Shown here: positions 1 through 7,817 of the stretch, piece by piece
How positions within the stretch are numbered: position 1 is the stretch's first letter
Layout of the letters: the number at the start of each line of letters is the position of its first letter
Assembly (NCBI GenBank): GCA_039565995.1
Contig: CP154795.1
Coordinates: forward strand, 1,922,001 to 1,986,000
From: Propionibacteriaceae bacterium ZF39
GTDB lineage: Bacteria; Actinomycetota; Actinomycetes; Propionibacteriales; Propionibacteriaceae
Direction: 5' to 3'
DNA: 64,000 nt
Translations under genes and position numbers: made by a program
The notes under the pieces: generated by a model
Database searches by the model: none
What the model was told of the DNA's origin: nothing
The model's input: the letters and a program-made list of their open reading frames with translations, nothing else

Positions 1-1
1 G

Positions 2-706
2 CAGGTCGTGGCCGTGTTCGACCTCGACGGCACCGTCATGAGCGGCAACGTCGTCGAGACCTATCTCTGGGCCAAGCTCCCGGAGCTGGGCCCGACGGGG
101 CAGGCGCAGGAGATCCTCTCCCTCGTCAAGGCGCTCCCGAGCTATCTGCAGGCCGAACGCCGCGACCGCGGCACGTTCCTGCGGGCGCTCTATCGCCGCT
201 ATGAGGGCGCCGACCTGGCCGCGCTCGATCATGCGGTGGACACGCGTATCGCCGAGCACATCCTCGACCGGCTCTCCCCGGACGCGATCCGCCGCATCCG
301 CGAGCATCGCGCGCTCGGCCACACGACGGTCCTGATGACCGGTGCCATCCGGTCGCTGACCCGGCCGCTGCAACCGCTGTTCGATGTCATCGTGGCCGCC
401 GACCTGTCGGTCGACGAAGAGGGCCGCTGCACCGGCTTCCTCACCGGACCGCCGATGGTCGGCGAATCCCGGTCGGCGTGGCTGCGCCACTGGGCGACGC
501 TCAACGGCATCGACCTGTCGGAGTCCTTCGCCTATGCCGATTCCCATGTCGACCTCCCGATGCTGTCGGCTGTCGGCCACCCCGTTGCCGTCAATCCCGA
601 CCTCGGCCTGATGCGCGCCGCGCAGAAGAACTCGTGGTCGATCGTGGAATGGGAGGCGATGTCGCAGACCCCGCGCTGGTCGATCGCCCCCAAGAAGGAG
701 AAGTGA
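2..706 (+). CDS. HAD-IB family phosphatase, 5' end outside the window
   Basis: The reading frame is open to the left edge, so the true start is upstream; a GTG at position 8 is possible but would cut the protein very close to the nucleophile motif. Motif I DLDGT, motif II LMTGA and motif IV YADSHVDLPML are the three HAD signatures, in the SerB-like IB subfamily (Mg-dependent phosphate-ester hydrolysis through a phospho-aspartate). About 230 residues are seen. Two bases separate its stop from the next ATG, so it is cotranscribed with a LarA-like gene and an acyltransferase. HAD-IB domains are often fused or linked to PlsC acyltransferases in actinobacteria, which suggests a role in phospholipid or acyl metabolism; the substrate is not known. 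Confidence 0.8.
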   Translation, partial: QVVAVFDLDGTVMSGNVVETYLWAKLPELGPTGQAQEILSLVKALPSYLQAERRDRGTFLRALYRRYEGADLAALDHAVDTRIAEHILDRLSPDAIRRIREHRALGHTTVLMTGAIRSLTRPLQPLFDVIVAADLSVDEEGRCTGFLTGPPMVGESRSAWLRHWATLNGIDLSESFAYADSHVDLPMLSAVGHPVAVNPDLGLMRAAQKNSWSIVEWEAMSQTPRWSIAPKKEK

Positions 707-708
707 GC

Positions 709-2232
709 ATGTCCCGCCCTGGTTTCGTTCTCGAGGTGGACGAGCGCACGCCGCCACTGCTCATTTCCGAAGGTGCCGGTTGTCGTCTCGAGCGGCTGCC
801 GCTCGGCAGCAAGGTCGCCTACCCGGCCGAATCCAAGCCGGGCGTTCCCCATGTGGCGGAAGCCATCGGCCGCGCCCTGCTGGCCCCGCACGACCAGCAG
901 CCGCTCGCCGCCCTGCTCCGACCGGGCATGAAGGTCGCGATCGTCTTCACCGACGCCGCCCGCCCCGCGCCCGGGATGGCCCGCCCCGACGTGCGGACCG
1001 AGGCGCTCGAGCACGTGCTGAGCCTCGCCGCCGATGCCGGCGTCGACGACGTCCGGCTGGTCGCTGCCAACGGCCTGCGCCGCATGCAGAGCGCCGAGGA
1101 GATTCGCCAGATCACCGGCGAGCGTGTGCACCGCTCGTTCCATGCCGACGGCCTGATCGGCCCGCACGACGCGGAGGCCCCCGATCTCGTCGAGCTGGCG
1201 CCCGGCGTCACCGTTCACCGCGCCGTCGGTGAGGCCGACCTCGTCATCGACATCGCCGTGGTGACCGATCCCGGCCAGACCGGCTGGAACCAGCTCGCCA
1301 CCGGCGTCACCGGTGCCGCGACGGCGTGGGCCCAGCAGGGTCACGGCGCGGACGACAGCGTCCGTTCCGAGGTGGCGGGCGTACTCGCGGCGCACCTGCA
1401 GGTCTGCCACATCGAGATCGTCCTCGACCAGCACCTCCACACCGGCCGCCTGGCGTTCCTCGACAAGCGCGAGTGGGAGTGGTCGGTGCGCGACCGGGTC
1501 AATGTCCTCGCCATGCGCCGTCTGCAGGATCTCGCCCCGCATCGCGTACGCCGGTCCTTCCTGGACGCGCCGTCCGCGCCCTACGGCGTACTCGCCGTGA
1601 ACGCCGGCTCGGTCGACGCCGTTGCCGCCGCGAGCCGGACCGTGCTCCTCGACCAGCAGACCGTCGACGTCGGCCCCGCGGCCGATGTCGTCATCGCCGG
1701 GCCCGCCCCTGTCACCGAACACAACCAGGGCGCGGTGATGAACCCGCTGATCGCGGCGTGGGACACGCTGGCGCGCACGTTCGGTTCCCATACGGGTACG
1801 CCGGCTGTCCGCCCCGGTGGAGCCATGATCCTGTTCCACCCGCTGCCGCAGGAGTTCAACGCCCGCTTCCACGCCGCGTCGGCCGACTTCTTCGAGAAGG
1901 TGCTGACGGCGACGACGGATCCGGCCGTCATCCATGCCCAGCACGAGGCGCCGTTCGTCTCCGATGAGTGGTATGTGAATCTCTATCGCACCCAGAACGC
2001 CTTCCACGGCACGCACCCGCTGCAGCTGTGGTATTCGATCCAGCCCGCCATCCAGCACTGCGGCGACATCATCTGGGTCGGCGCCGACCGCGCCTCGGCC
2101 GAGCGCATGGGCTTCCGGGCGGCCAGCACCCTGGCCGATGCGCTGGAGATCGCGGCGGCCAATGTCGGGCGTACGCCGAACATCACCCACCTGCACACCC
2201 CGCCGTCTCTGATCGCGGAGGTGTCCGCGTGA
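709..2232 (+). CDS. LarA-like (DUF2088, lactate racemase fold) protein
   Basis: A 507-residue protein related to the nickel-pincer lactate racemase LarA. The N-terminal motif FTDAARPAPG corresponds to the D-x-T-R-P signature of LarA. The following segment AANGLRRMQSAEEI aligns with the family's G-T-H-R-x-M region but lacks its histidine. The ATG at 709 follows a purine-rich AAGAAGGAGAAG and lies two bases after the HAD stop; a longer frame reaching back to 478 would overlap the HAD gene and is rejected. No larB, larC or larE cofactor genes are nearby. The product sits between a phosphatase and an acyltransferase, so a different epimerase or racemase substrate is likely. Function is inferred from fold only. 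Confidence 0.75.
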   Translation: MSRPGFVLEVDERTPPLLISEGAGCRLERLPLGSKVAYPAESKPGVPHVAEAIGRALLAPHDQQPLAALLRPGMKVAIVFTDAARPAPGMARPDVRTEALEHVLSLAADAGVDDVRLVAANGLRRMQSAEEIRQITGERVHRSFHADGLIGPHDAEAPDLVELAPGVTVHRAVGEADLVIDIAVVTDPGQTGWNQLATGVTGAATAWAQQGHGADDSVRSEVAGVLAAHLQVCHIEIVLDQHLHTGRLAFLDKREWEWSVRDRVNVLAMRRLQDLAPHRVRRSFLDAPSAPYGVLAVNAGSVDAVAAASRTVLLDQQTVDVGPAADVVIAGPAPVTEHNQGAVMNPLIAAWDTLARTFGSHTGTPAVRPGGAMILFHPLPQEFNARFHAASADFFEKVLTATTDPAVIHAQHEAPFVSDEWYVNLYRTQNAFHGTHPLQLWYSIQPAIQHCGDIIWVGADRASAERMGFRAASTLADALEIAAANVGRTPNITHLHTPPSLIAEVSA

Positions 2233-3110
2233 GTACGCCCGAGTCGGAGGAAACCCGTGCCCTCGCGGCCTGGGCCAACGGGGGCGGCAAGCGACGCGCC
2301 TGCCCACTCGCGGGGCTGATCGCGGACGTCCGCCGCCTGCTTTCCGGCGCGCGCTGGGAGGGGCCGGGGGACGCCCTCCCGGCAACGGTTCCCGCCCCGG
2401 CGGCGGGTCGTCGTGGCAGCGTGCGGGGGCGCCTCGCGCTCGTGCCGCCCGGTGTCACCGTGGACGGCCCCGATCCGGCCGCCCTGCCGGCGGGTCCGGT
2501 CATCCTCGTCGCCAACCATCCGACGCCGGCAGCGGCGGGGCTCGTGCTCTCGCGCCTCGCCCCCCAGCGTCGTCGCCGCACCATTACGATCGCCGGTCCG
2601 CACGAAGAACTCGACGCCCGCACCCGGCTGACCCGGCCCGTTCTGCGGCTCGACCAGACCAACCCGGGCGCGGCGCTGTCGCGGCTGCAGGAGTTGTTGG
2701 GGCGCGGCTGGTCGGTGCTCATCTTCCCCGAAGGGGGACCGGCCGCCGGGGCGACCCGGCCGGCGTACCACCCCTTCGCCGCCCTGCTGGCCGAAGGCAC
2801 CGGACTCCCGGTGGTGCCGGTCGGCATCCGTGGCGCACGGGCGGTCGGCGCCCAGCCCGGCCACTCGCGGGTGAGCGTACGCTTCGGCGATCCGCTCCAT
2901 GCGGGTGCCGACGCACGCGACCAGGAGGCTGCGATCGAGTCGCTCATCGCCGAGGACGGGGCCACCTGGTGGCAGGTCCAACGCGCCGAACCGGGTCACC
3001 TCCCCGGCACGAAGCCTCCCGAATCCGCCCACAGCTGGCGTCACGTCTGGGCCCAGACGGCCCGACCGAAGAAGGGTGGCGTCGCCGAAAATCCGCGAAT
3101 CTGGCGCTAG
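2229..3110 (+). CDS. PlsC-like acyltransferase
   Basis: A 293-residue protein starting at a GTG that overlaps the preceding stop (GTGA). It carries a PlsC-type acyltransferase core: a block I-like VANHPTPAAAG and a block III IFPEGG, with VVPVGIRG after it as block IV. The classical HX4D catalytic pair is degenerate, because the residue four after the histidine motif is alanine rather than aspartate. Such enzymes normally move acyl chains to glycerophosphate lipids at the membrane. Tight coupling to the HAD and LarA-like genes argues for one pathway. The missing aspartate leaves activity uncertain. The last ~50 residues are basic and specific to this protein. Confidence 0.72.
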   Translation: MSTPESEETRALAAWANGGGKRRACPLAGLIADVRRLLSGARWEGPGDALPATVPAPAAGRRGSVRGRLALVPPGVTVDGPDPAALPAGPVILVANHPTPAAAGLVLSRLAPQRRRRTITIAGPHEELDARTRLTRPVLRLDQTNPGAALSRLQELLGRGWSVLIFPEGGPAAGATRPAYHPFAALLAEGTGLPVVPVGIRGARAVGAQPGHSRVSVRFGDPLHAGADARDQEAAIESLIAEDGATWWQVQRAEPGHLPGTKPPESAHSWRHVWAQTARPKKGGVAENPRIWR

Positions 3111-3115
3111 CGCGC

Positions 3116-3121
3116 TAGAGT
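3116..3121 (+). promoter_or_regulatory. possible -10 box (TAGAGT)
   Basis: TAGAGT lies six bases after the acyltransferase stop and 30 bases before the ATG of the GNAT gene. It fits the loose actinobacterial TANNNT -10 pattern. No clear -35 is visible, so this is a weak call resting on position. Confidence 0.25.
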
Positions 3122-3150
3122 GGCTCGCTGTGCCTGCGGGAGGGGGGAGC

Positions 3151-4152
3151 ATGACGCACAGTCTCGACGAGGTGACACCTTTGCGCTGGCGCGCCGCCGA
3201 GCTGGCCGATCTCCCCGAAATCCACTCCCTGCTCACCGCGGTTTCGGCGTTCGACGACACCACGCAGCGGTGGGGCCCGGAGGAACTCGAGGAGTGGTAT
3301 TCGGCGACCGGCGATCTCGCTTCCGACCTCATCGTCATCGGCTTCGAGGGCGGCTCAATGGTGGCGGTCGGCTGGAACGTCACCGAGACCTCCGGCACGA
3401 TCCGCCTCGATGGCGCCGTGCATCCGGCGTTCCGTCACCAGGGGATCGGCCGACGGCTGTTCCAGTGGCAGCTCGACCGGGCCCGGGACTGGTTTCTCGC
3501 CTTCGGGGACGCGCCCGAGGTCTGCCATCTCGCGTTCAGCGATGCGCCGATGACCAACAAGCGCAGCATGTTCGAACACGCCGGGCTGAAGGCCACTCGT
3601 TGGCTCATCGACATGGTCTGTCAGTTCCCCCTGACCTCGAGGGTGGCCGAGTTCGTCGTCACCCCGGTCCTCGGGGTGCGGTTCGAACAGTTCTCCGACC
3701 GCTGGGTCGAGCCCACCCGGGAGGCCCACAACGCCGCGTTCGCCGATCGCTGGGGTGCGCAACCGGTCGGGCCCCAGGACTGGATCGCGTCGCTCGCGGT
3801 GGAGCACGCGCGGCCCGAGCTCAGTTGGGTGGCGATCGACGAACTCGAACGCGTCGTCGGTTATGCCCTCAACTCATCGGCCTCCGAACCCGGTGGCCCG
3901 AGCGTCGGCTGGACCGACCGGCTGGGCGTACGCCCGGAACAGCGCGGGCGCAACATCGCCCGCGTGCTCCTGGCCAGGTCGCTCGACTCGTTCCGCCGGG
4001 CGGGCAAGGACGCCGGGGGAGTCGGCCTCGACTCGGTCGACGGGGGAGGCACCACGCTCTATCGGTCGCTGGGCTATGAGCCGACCGACACGATCATCCA
4101 ATACGAGCTGCACGAGAGTCGCGAACAGGCGCGTGCGGCGCTCGACAACTGA
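3151..4152 (+). CDS. tandem GNAT acetyltransferase (MshD-like architecture)
   Basis: A 333-residue protein with two GNAT folds. The first acetyl-CoA site is FRHQGIGRRLF (about residues 92-102) and the second is EQRGRNIARVLL (about residues 263-274), both Q/RxxGxG/A-type. Two GNAT repeats in one ~300-residue chain is the layout of mycothiol synthase MshD, but many actinobacterial two-domain acetyltransferases share it and the specificity cannot be read here. The ATG at 3151 has an excellent ribosome site, GGAGGGGGGAGC. The frame extends back to 2899, but that would overlap the acyltransferase. The gene stands just upstream of yebC, with 15 bases between them. Confidence 0.78.
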   Translation: MTHSLDEVTPLRWRAAELADLPEIHSLLTAVSAFDDTTQRWGPEELEEWYSATGDLASDLIVIGFEGGSMVAVGWNVTETSGTIRLDGAVHPAFRHQGIGRRLFQWQLDRARDWFLAFGDAPEVCHLAFSDAPMTNKRSMFEHAGLKATRWLIDMVCQFPLTSRVAEFVVTPVLGVRFEQFSDRWVEPTREAHNAAFADRWGAQPVGPQDWIASLAVEHARPELSWVAIDELERVVGYALNSSASEPGGPSVGWTDRLGVRPEQRGRNIARVLLARSLDSFRRAGKDAGGVGLDSVDGGGTTLYRSLGYEPTDTIIQYELHESREQARAALDN

Positions 4153-4167
4153 CAGAAGGGCCGACAG

Positions 4168-4920
4168 GTGGCAGGACATTCCAAATGGGCGACGACCAAG
4201 CACAAGAAGGCCGTCCTCGACGCGAAGCGCGGCAAGCTCTTCGCCAAGCTGGTCAAGAACGTCGAAGTAGCGGCCCGCATGGGCGGCGGCGACCCCGCCG
4301 GCAACCCGACGCTCTATGACGCGATCCAGAAGGCCAAGAAGTCCTCGGTTCCCAACGACAACATCGATCGCGCCGTCAAGCGCGGCTCCGGTGAGGGCGG
4401 CGAGGCCGTCAACTACGAGACGCTCTGGTATGAGGCGATGGCCCCCGGCGGCGTCGGCATCCTCATCGAGTGCCTGACCGACAACCGCAACCGCTCGGCC
4501 GCCGAGGTCAAGGTCGCGGTCACCCGCAACGGCGGCACCATGGCCGATGCCGGCTCGGTGTCCCGCATCTATCAGCGCAAGGGCGTCGTCGAGGTCGCCC
4601 GGGACCAGGACAAGCGCCAGATCACCGAGGACGACCTCGTGGAGGCGACGCTCGAGGCCGGTGCCGACGAGGTCCTGGACGAGGGTGAGGGCTTCACCAT
4701 CCTGTGTGATCCCAACGACGTCGTCGAGGTGCGCAAGGCCGTCCAGGCGGCCGGTCTCGACTACGACTCCGCCGAGGTCCGGATGGTCCCCGACTACGAC
4801 TCGCCCGTCGACGCCGAGACCGCCGAGAAGCTCGAGCGGATCGTCGATGCGCTCGAAGACCTCGACGACGTGCAGAACGTCTATGACAACGCCGACGCCC
4901 CCGAGGCCGACGAGGACTGA
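4168..4920 (+). CDS. yebC: YebC/PmpR family protein (TACO1-like)
   Basis: A 250-residue member of the YebC/TACO1 family, recognised from the N-terminal [20 protein letters not shown] and the KRGSGEGG region. Family members were long annotated as DNA-binding regulators; more recent work ties several of them to translation of difficult motifs such as polyproline. The start is GTG at 4168, after AGAAGGGCCGACAG. The C-terminus is acidic. Its position directly before ruvCAB is conserved across actinobacteria. A separate promoter and SOS box lie between it and ruvC, so ruvCAB can be expressed apart from yebC. Confidence 0.95.
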   Translation: MAGHSKWATTKHKKAVLDAKRGKLFAKLVKNVEVAARMGGGDPAGNPTLYDAIQKAKKSSVPNDNIDRAVKRGSGEGGEAVNYETLWYEAMAPGGVGILIECLTDNRNRSAAEVKVAVTRNGGTMADAGSVSRIYQRKGVVEVARDQDKRQITEDDLVEATLEAGADEVLDEGEGFTILCDPNDVVEVRKAVQAAGLDYDSAEVRMVPDYDSPVDAETAEKLERIVDALEDLDDVQNVYDNADAPEADED

Positions 4921-4974
4921 TCCTTCGCCCGCCCGGCACCGGCGTGGCTGGTCCGGGCGGGACGCACCTGTGGT

Positions 4975-4996
4975 TAGGATACGAACGTTTGTTCCA
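4975..4996 (+). promoter_or_regulatory. -10 box and LexA (SOS) operator of ruvCAB
   Basis: TAGGAT (4975-4980) is directly followed by ACGAACGTTTGTTCCA (4981-4996). The actinobacterial LexA consensus is TCGAAC-N4-GTTCGA; here ten of the twelve fixed positions match, including the full GAAC-N4-GTTC core. The site sits 23 bases before the ruvC ATG and abuts the -10, so bound LexA would block initiation. The Holliday-junction genes ruvCAB are SOS genes in many bacteria, which supports the call. Confidence 0.75.
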
Positions 4997-5019
4997 ACCG
5001 CGTGTGAGGAGAACCGTCG

Positions 5020-5658
5020 ATGCGGGTGCTCGCGATCGATCCCGGCCTCACGCGGTGCGGTTTCTCGGTCGTGGAGGGTACGCCGGGTCGCCCGCCGCAC
5101 CTGCTCGCCGTCGGCGTCGTGCGGACCGAGGTTGATCTCGATGTCCCGCGCCGCCTCGTGGTCCTCGAATCCGAGCTGACGTCCCTGGTCACCGTCTGGG
5201 TGCCCGATGTCGTCGCGATCGAGCGCGTATTCGCCCAGAACAACACCCCGACCGTGATCGGCACCGCCCAGGCGGCCGGTGTCGCCATGCTCGTGGGCGC
5301 ACGGCAGCAGATCCCGGTCGCGCAACACACGCCGAGCGAAGTGAAGGCTGCGATCACCGGCAACGGCCGCGCCGACAAGCAACAGGTCGGCACCATGGTC
5401 GCCCGCATCCTCCAGCTCGACACACCTCCCAAACCCGCCGACGCGGCGGATGCCGTGGCCCTTGGCATCTGCCAGCTCTGGCGCGGGGTGAGCAGCAACC
5501 GCATCGAGGAGGCTCTGCGGCGGCAGGAGCGCAACGCTCCCCGTGCCTCCGGTGGCGAGACCAACGCCACGGCGCTGGATCGCGCAGCGGAGATCTCGCG
5601 ACGCCAGATGGACCGGCTCGCGGCAGCCACGCGCCGCGGCGGAAGGAGACAGTCTTGA
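5020..5658 (+). CDS. ruvC: Holliday junction resolvase RuvC
   Basis: A 212-residue RuvC endonuclease that cuts four-way junctions symmetrically after RuvAB branch migration. The four catalytic acids can be placed: D7 in AIDPGL, E68 in VVAIERVF, and D141/D144 in PADAADAVALG. The enzyme is longer than the ~170-residue E. coli protein because of a basic C-terminal tail, common in actinobacteria. The ATG at 5020 follows GAGGAGAACC. It overlaps ruvA by four bases (TTGA), so translation is coupled. The SOS box lies just upstream. Confidence 0.97.
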   Translation: MRVLAIDPGLTRCGFSVVEGTPGRPPHLLAVGVVRTEVDLDVPRRLVVLESELTSLVTVWVPDVVAIERVFAQNNTPTVIGTAQAAGVAMLVGARQQIPVAQHTPSEVKAAITGNGRADKQQVGTMVARILQLDTPPKPADAADAVALGICQLWRGVSSNRIEEALRRQERNAPRASGGETNATALDRAAEISRRQMDRLAAATRRGGRRQS

Positions 5659-6254
5659 TCGCCCAACTCACCGGGACAGTCGCAGCTGTCGGCCCGACCT
5701 GGGTGGTGCTGGACCTGAACGGATTCGGGTTGAAGGTGCTGTGCACGCCCGGCACTGCCTCGGGCGTACGCCTCGGGCAACCCGCCGAGCTGCACACGTC
5801 GCTGGTCGTCCGCGAGGACTCGTTGACCCTCTATGGCTTCGGCTCCGCCGACGAGCGGGACTGTTTCGAGCTCGCCCAGTCCGCCTCGGGCATCGGCCCC
5901 CGGATCGCCCAGGCGATGATGTCGGTGTTGAGCCCCGACGAGTTCCGGGCCGCGATCGCGGGGGAGGACCAGAAGTCGCTGACGCGCGTCCCCGGCATCG
6001 GGCCGAAGGGTGCCCAGAAGATGATCCTCGAGCTCAAGGACAAGGTGCACGCCCTCGGCGCGATCGCGCCGCTGCAGCCGACCGCCACGTCCGTCGCCCT
6101 GTGGCGCGAGCAGGTGTCCCAGGGTCTGCAGGGTCTGGGTTGGTCGGCGAAGGATGCCGAAGCCGCCTGCGACCGGGTGGCCGACCTGGCCGAAACCGAG
6201 ACCAGCGTTGCCATCCTGATGCGCGCGGCGCTGCAGACGCTGGCCAAGAAGTAG
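5655..6254 (+). CDS. ruvA: Holliday junction DNA helicase subunit RuvA
   Basis: A 199-residue RuvA, the tetrameric junction-binding subunit that loads the RuvB motor. It has the N-terminal OB fold ([12 protein letters not shown]...), the helix-hairpin-helix pair around [11 protein letters not shown] and [13 protein letters not shown], and the C-terminal three-helix domain that touches RuvB. The start is a TTG overlapping the ruvC stop, with GGAAGGAGACAG upstream as the ribosome site. Ten bases separate it from ruvB. Confidence 0.97.
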   Translation: MIAQLTGTVAAVGPTWVVLDLNGFGLKVLCTPGTASGVRLGQPAELHTSLVVREDSLTLYGFGSADERDCFELAQSASGIGPRIAQAMMSVLSPDEFRAAIAGEDQKSLTRVPGIGPKGAQKMILELKDKVHALGAIAPLQPTATSVALWREQVSQGLQGLGWSAKDAEAACDRVADLAETETSVAILMRAALQTLAKK

Positions 6255-6264
6255 GCTCGCCGCG

Positions 6265-7296
6265 ATGACGAAGCCCTCCCCGGTCGACCCCCACGCCTTC
6301 CCCGACGAACAGGCCGCCGAATCCGCCCTGCGCCCCGGGTCGCTGGCCGAATTCCGCGGACAGCCGCGCGTGGCCGACCAACTGGGCCTGGTGCTCGATG
6401 CATCGAAACACCGCGGCACGGTGCCCGACCACGTCCTGCTCTCCGGCCCACCGGGCCTCGGCAAGACCACCCTCGCGATGATCATCGCGAGTGAGATGGG
6501 CGCCCCGATCCGCATCTCCTCGGGGCCCGCGATCCAGCACGCCGGCGACCTCGCCGCCATCCTGTCCGGCCTGGTCGAAGGCGAAGTCTTCTTCCTCGAC
6601 GAGATCCACCGCATGTCGCGCCCGGCCGAGGAATTGCTCTATCTCGCGATGGAGGACTTCCGCGTCGACGTGATCGTCGGCAAGGGCCCGGGGGCCACGG
6701 CGATCCCGCTCGAGATCCCGCCGTTCACGCTGGTGGGCGCGACGACCCGCGCCGGTCTGCTGCCCGGTCCGCTGCGCGATCGCTTCGGGTTCACCGCGCA
6801 GCTCGACTTCTATGAGACGCCGGCCATCGAACACATCCTGGTGCGTTCGGCCGGCGTACTCGGAATCCAGCTCCGCCCGGAAGCCGCAGCCGAGATCGCG
6901 AGACGCTCCCGGGGTACGCCCCGCATCGCGAACCGCCTCCTGCGCCGGGTGCGCGACTACGCCCAGGTCAAGGCCGATGGGCGCGTCACCGAGCCCATCG
7001 CACGGGCCGCGCTCGAGCTCTATGAGGTCGACGAACTCGGCCTGGACCGGCTCGACAGGGGCGTACTCGAGGCCGTCTGCAAGCGCTTCGGCGGTGGCCC
7101 GGTGGGGCTGTCGACCCTCGCCATCTCGGTGGGGGAGGAGGCCGAGACCGTCGAGGAGGTGGCCGAGCCGTTCCTGGTCCGGCAGGGCTTCCTGATGCGT
7201 ACGCAGCGCGGCCGGGTCGCGACCGAAGCCGGCTGGCGCCACCTCGGACTCACCCCGCCCACGTCGGGCGCACCGGGTCCGGACCTGTTTTCCTGA
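6265..7296 (+). CDS. ruvB: Holliday junction branch-migration ATPase RuvB
   Basis: A 343-residue AAA+ ATPase. The Walker A is GPPGLGKTT, the Walker B is FFLDEIHR, sensor 1 lies in GATTRAG and the arginine-finger region [10 protein letters not shown] is present; the winged-helix domain fills the C-terminus ([12 protein letters not shown]...). Hexamers on each side of RuvA pump DNA through the junction. The ATG at 6265 begins ten bases after ruvA. It is the last gene of the SOS operon; about 100 non-coding bases with a new promoter-like box separate it from yajC. Confidence 0.97.
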   Translation: MTKPSPVDPHAFPDEQAAESALRPGSLAEFRGQPRVADQLGLVLDASKHRGTVPDHVLLSGPPGLGKTTLAMIIASEMGAPIRISSGPAIQHAGDLAAILSGLVEGEVFFLDEIHRMSRPAEELLYLAMEDFRVDVIVGKGPGATAIPLEIPPFTLVGATTRAGLLPGPLRDRFGFTAQLDFYETPAIEHILVRSAGVLGIQLRPEAAAEIARRSRGTPRIANRLLRRVRDYAQVKADGRVTEPIARAALELYEVDELGLDRLDRGVLEAVCKRFGGGPVGLSTLAISVGEEAETVEEVAEPFLVRQGFLMRTQRGRVATEAGWRHLGLTPPTSGAPGPDLFS

Positions 7297-7348
7297 ACCA
7301 CACCCCAGCCACAGCGCGGATGAACCGTGGTTTGTCGGTGGCGGTGGG

Positions 7349-7354
7349 TAGACT
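7349..7354 (+). promoter_or_regulatory. possible -10 box of the yajC-secDF operon
   Basis: TAGACT stands 48 bases before the yajC ATG, in the 105-base gap after ruvB. TAGACT is a common actinobacterial -10. No good -35 lies at 16-18 bases; TTGTCG upstream is only 11 bases away. Weak call. Confidence 0.3.
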
Positions 7355-7401
7355 CCCGCAGTCAGCCCTCACGGGAACCTGAGCCAACGAATGTGCTACC
7401 C

Positions 7402-7815
7402 ATGGATCCATTGACAACCGGCCTCTTGATTGCCCTCATGGTGGCCTCGTTCTATTTCCTGATCATTCGCCCCAACCGGCGGCGTCAGGCCGAGCAGACC
7501 AAGTTGACCGAGTCGCTGCAGCCCGGAGTCCGGGTCATGCTCTCCTCCGGCATCTATGGCACGGTCGTGTCCGTCGGTGAGAAGCAGGCGACTGTTCAGA
7601 TCGCCCCGGGGATCGAGGTGCTCGTTCTCAAGCAGGCCGTGCTCCAGGTGATCACGCCCGGTTCGCAGTTCGCCGAGGACGGCCCCGTCGGCCTCGAGTC
7701 TCCTGCCGAACCGGAATACCTCGATGATCCCGCCTCCGATCCGGAGCTCGATCACAGGCCGGTGAGCGATCCCGATCCCGAGACCTTCCGGTCGGATGAG
7801 GACCGGAAGGGCTGA
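7402..7815 (+). CDS. yajC: preprotein translocase subunit YajC
   Basis: A 137-residue single-span membrane protein that accompanies SecDF at the Sec channel. The N-terminal segment GLLIALMVASFYFLIIRP is the membrane helix, ending in the family signature IIRPNRRRQ. It is followed by the conserved beta domain with GIYGTVVSVGEKQATV and then an acidic, proline-rich tail. The ATG at 7402 puts the helix at the expected distance from the start; an in-frame GTG at 7393 is an alternative. Two bases separate it from secD. Confidence 0.93.
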   Translation: MDPLTTGLLIALMVASFYFLIIRPNRRRQAEQTKLTESLQPGVRVMLSSGIYGTVVSVGEKQATVQIAPGIEVLVLKQAVLQVITPGSQFAEDGPVGLESPAEPEYLDDPASDPELDHRPVSDPDPETFRSDEDRKG

Positions 7816-7817
7816 CG

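Noticed and set aside
532-2385. Minus-strand open frame of 617 codons across the LarA-like gene
   Set aside because: It is antisense to a gene with clear family motifs, is rich in Arg/Gly/Val/Asp as expected of a GC-driven shadow frame, and has no recognisable domain.
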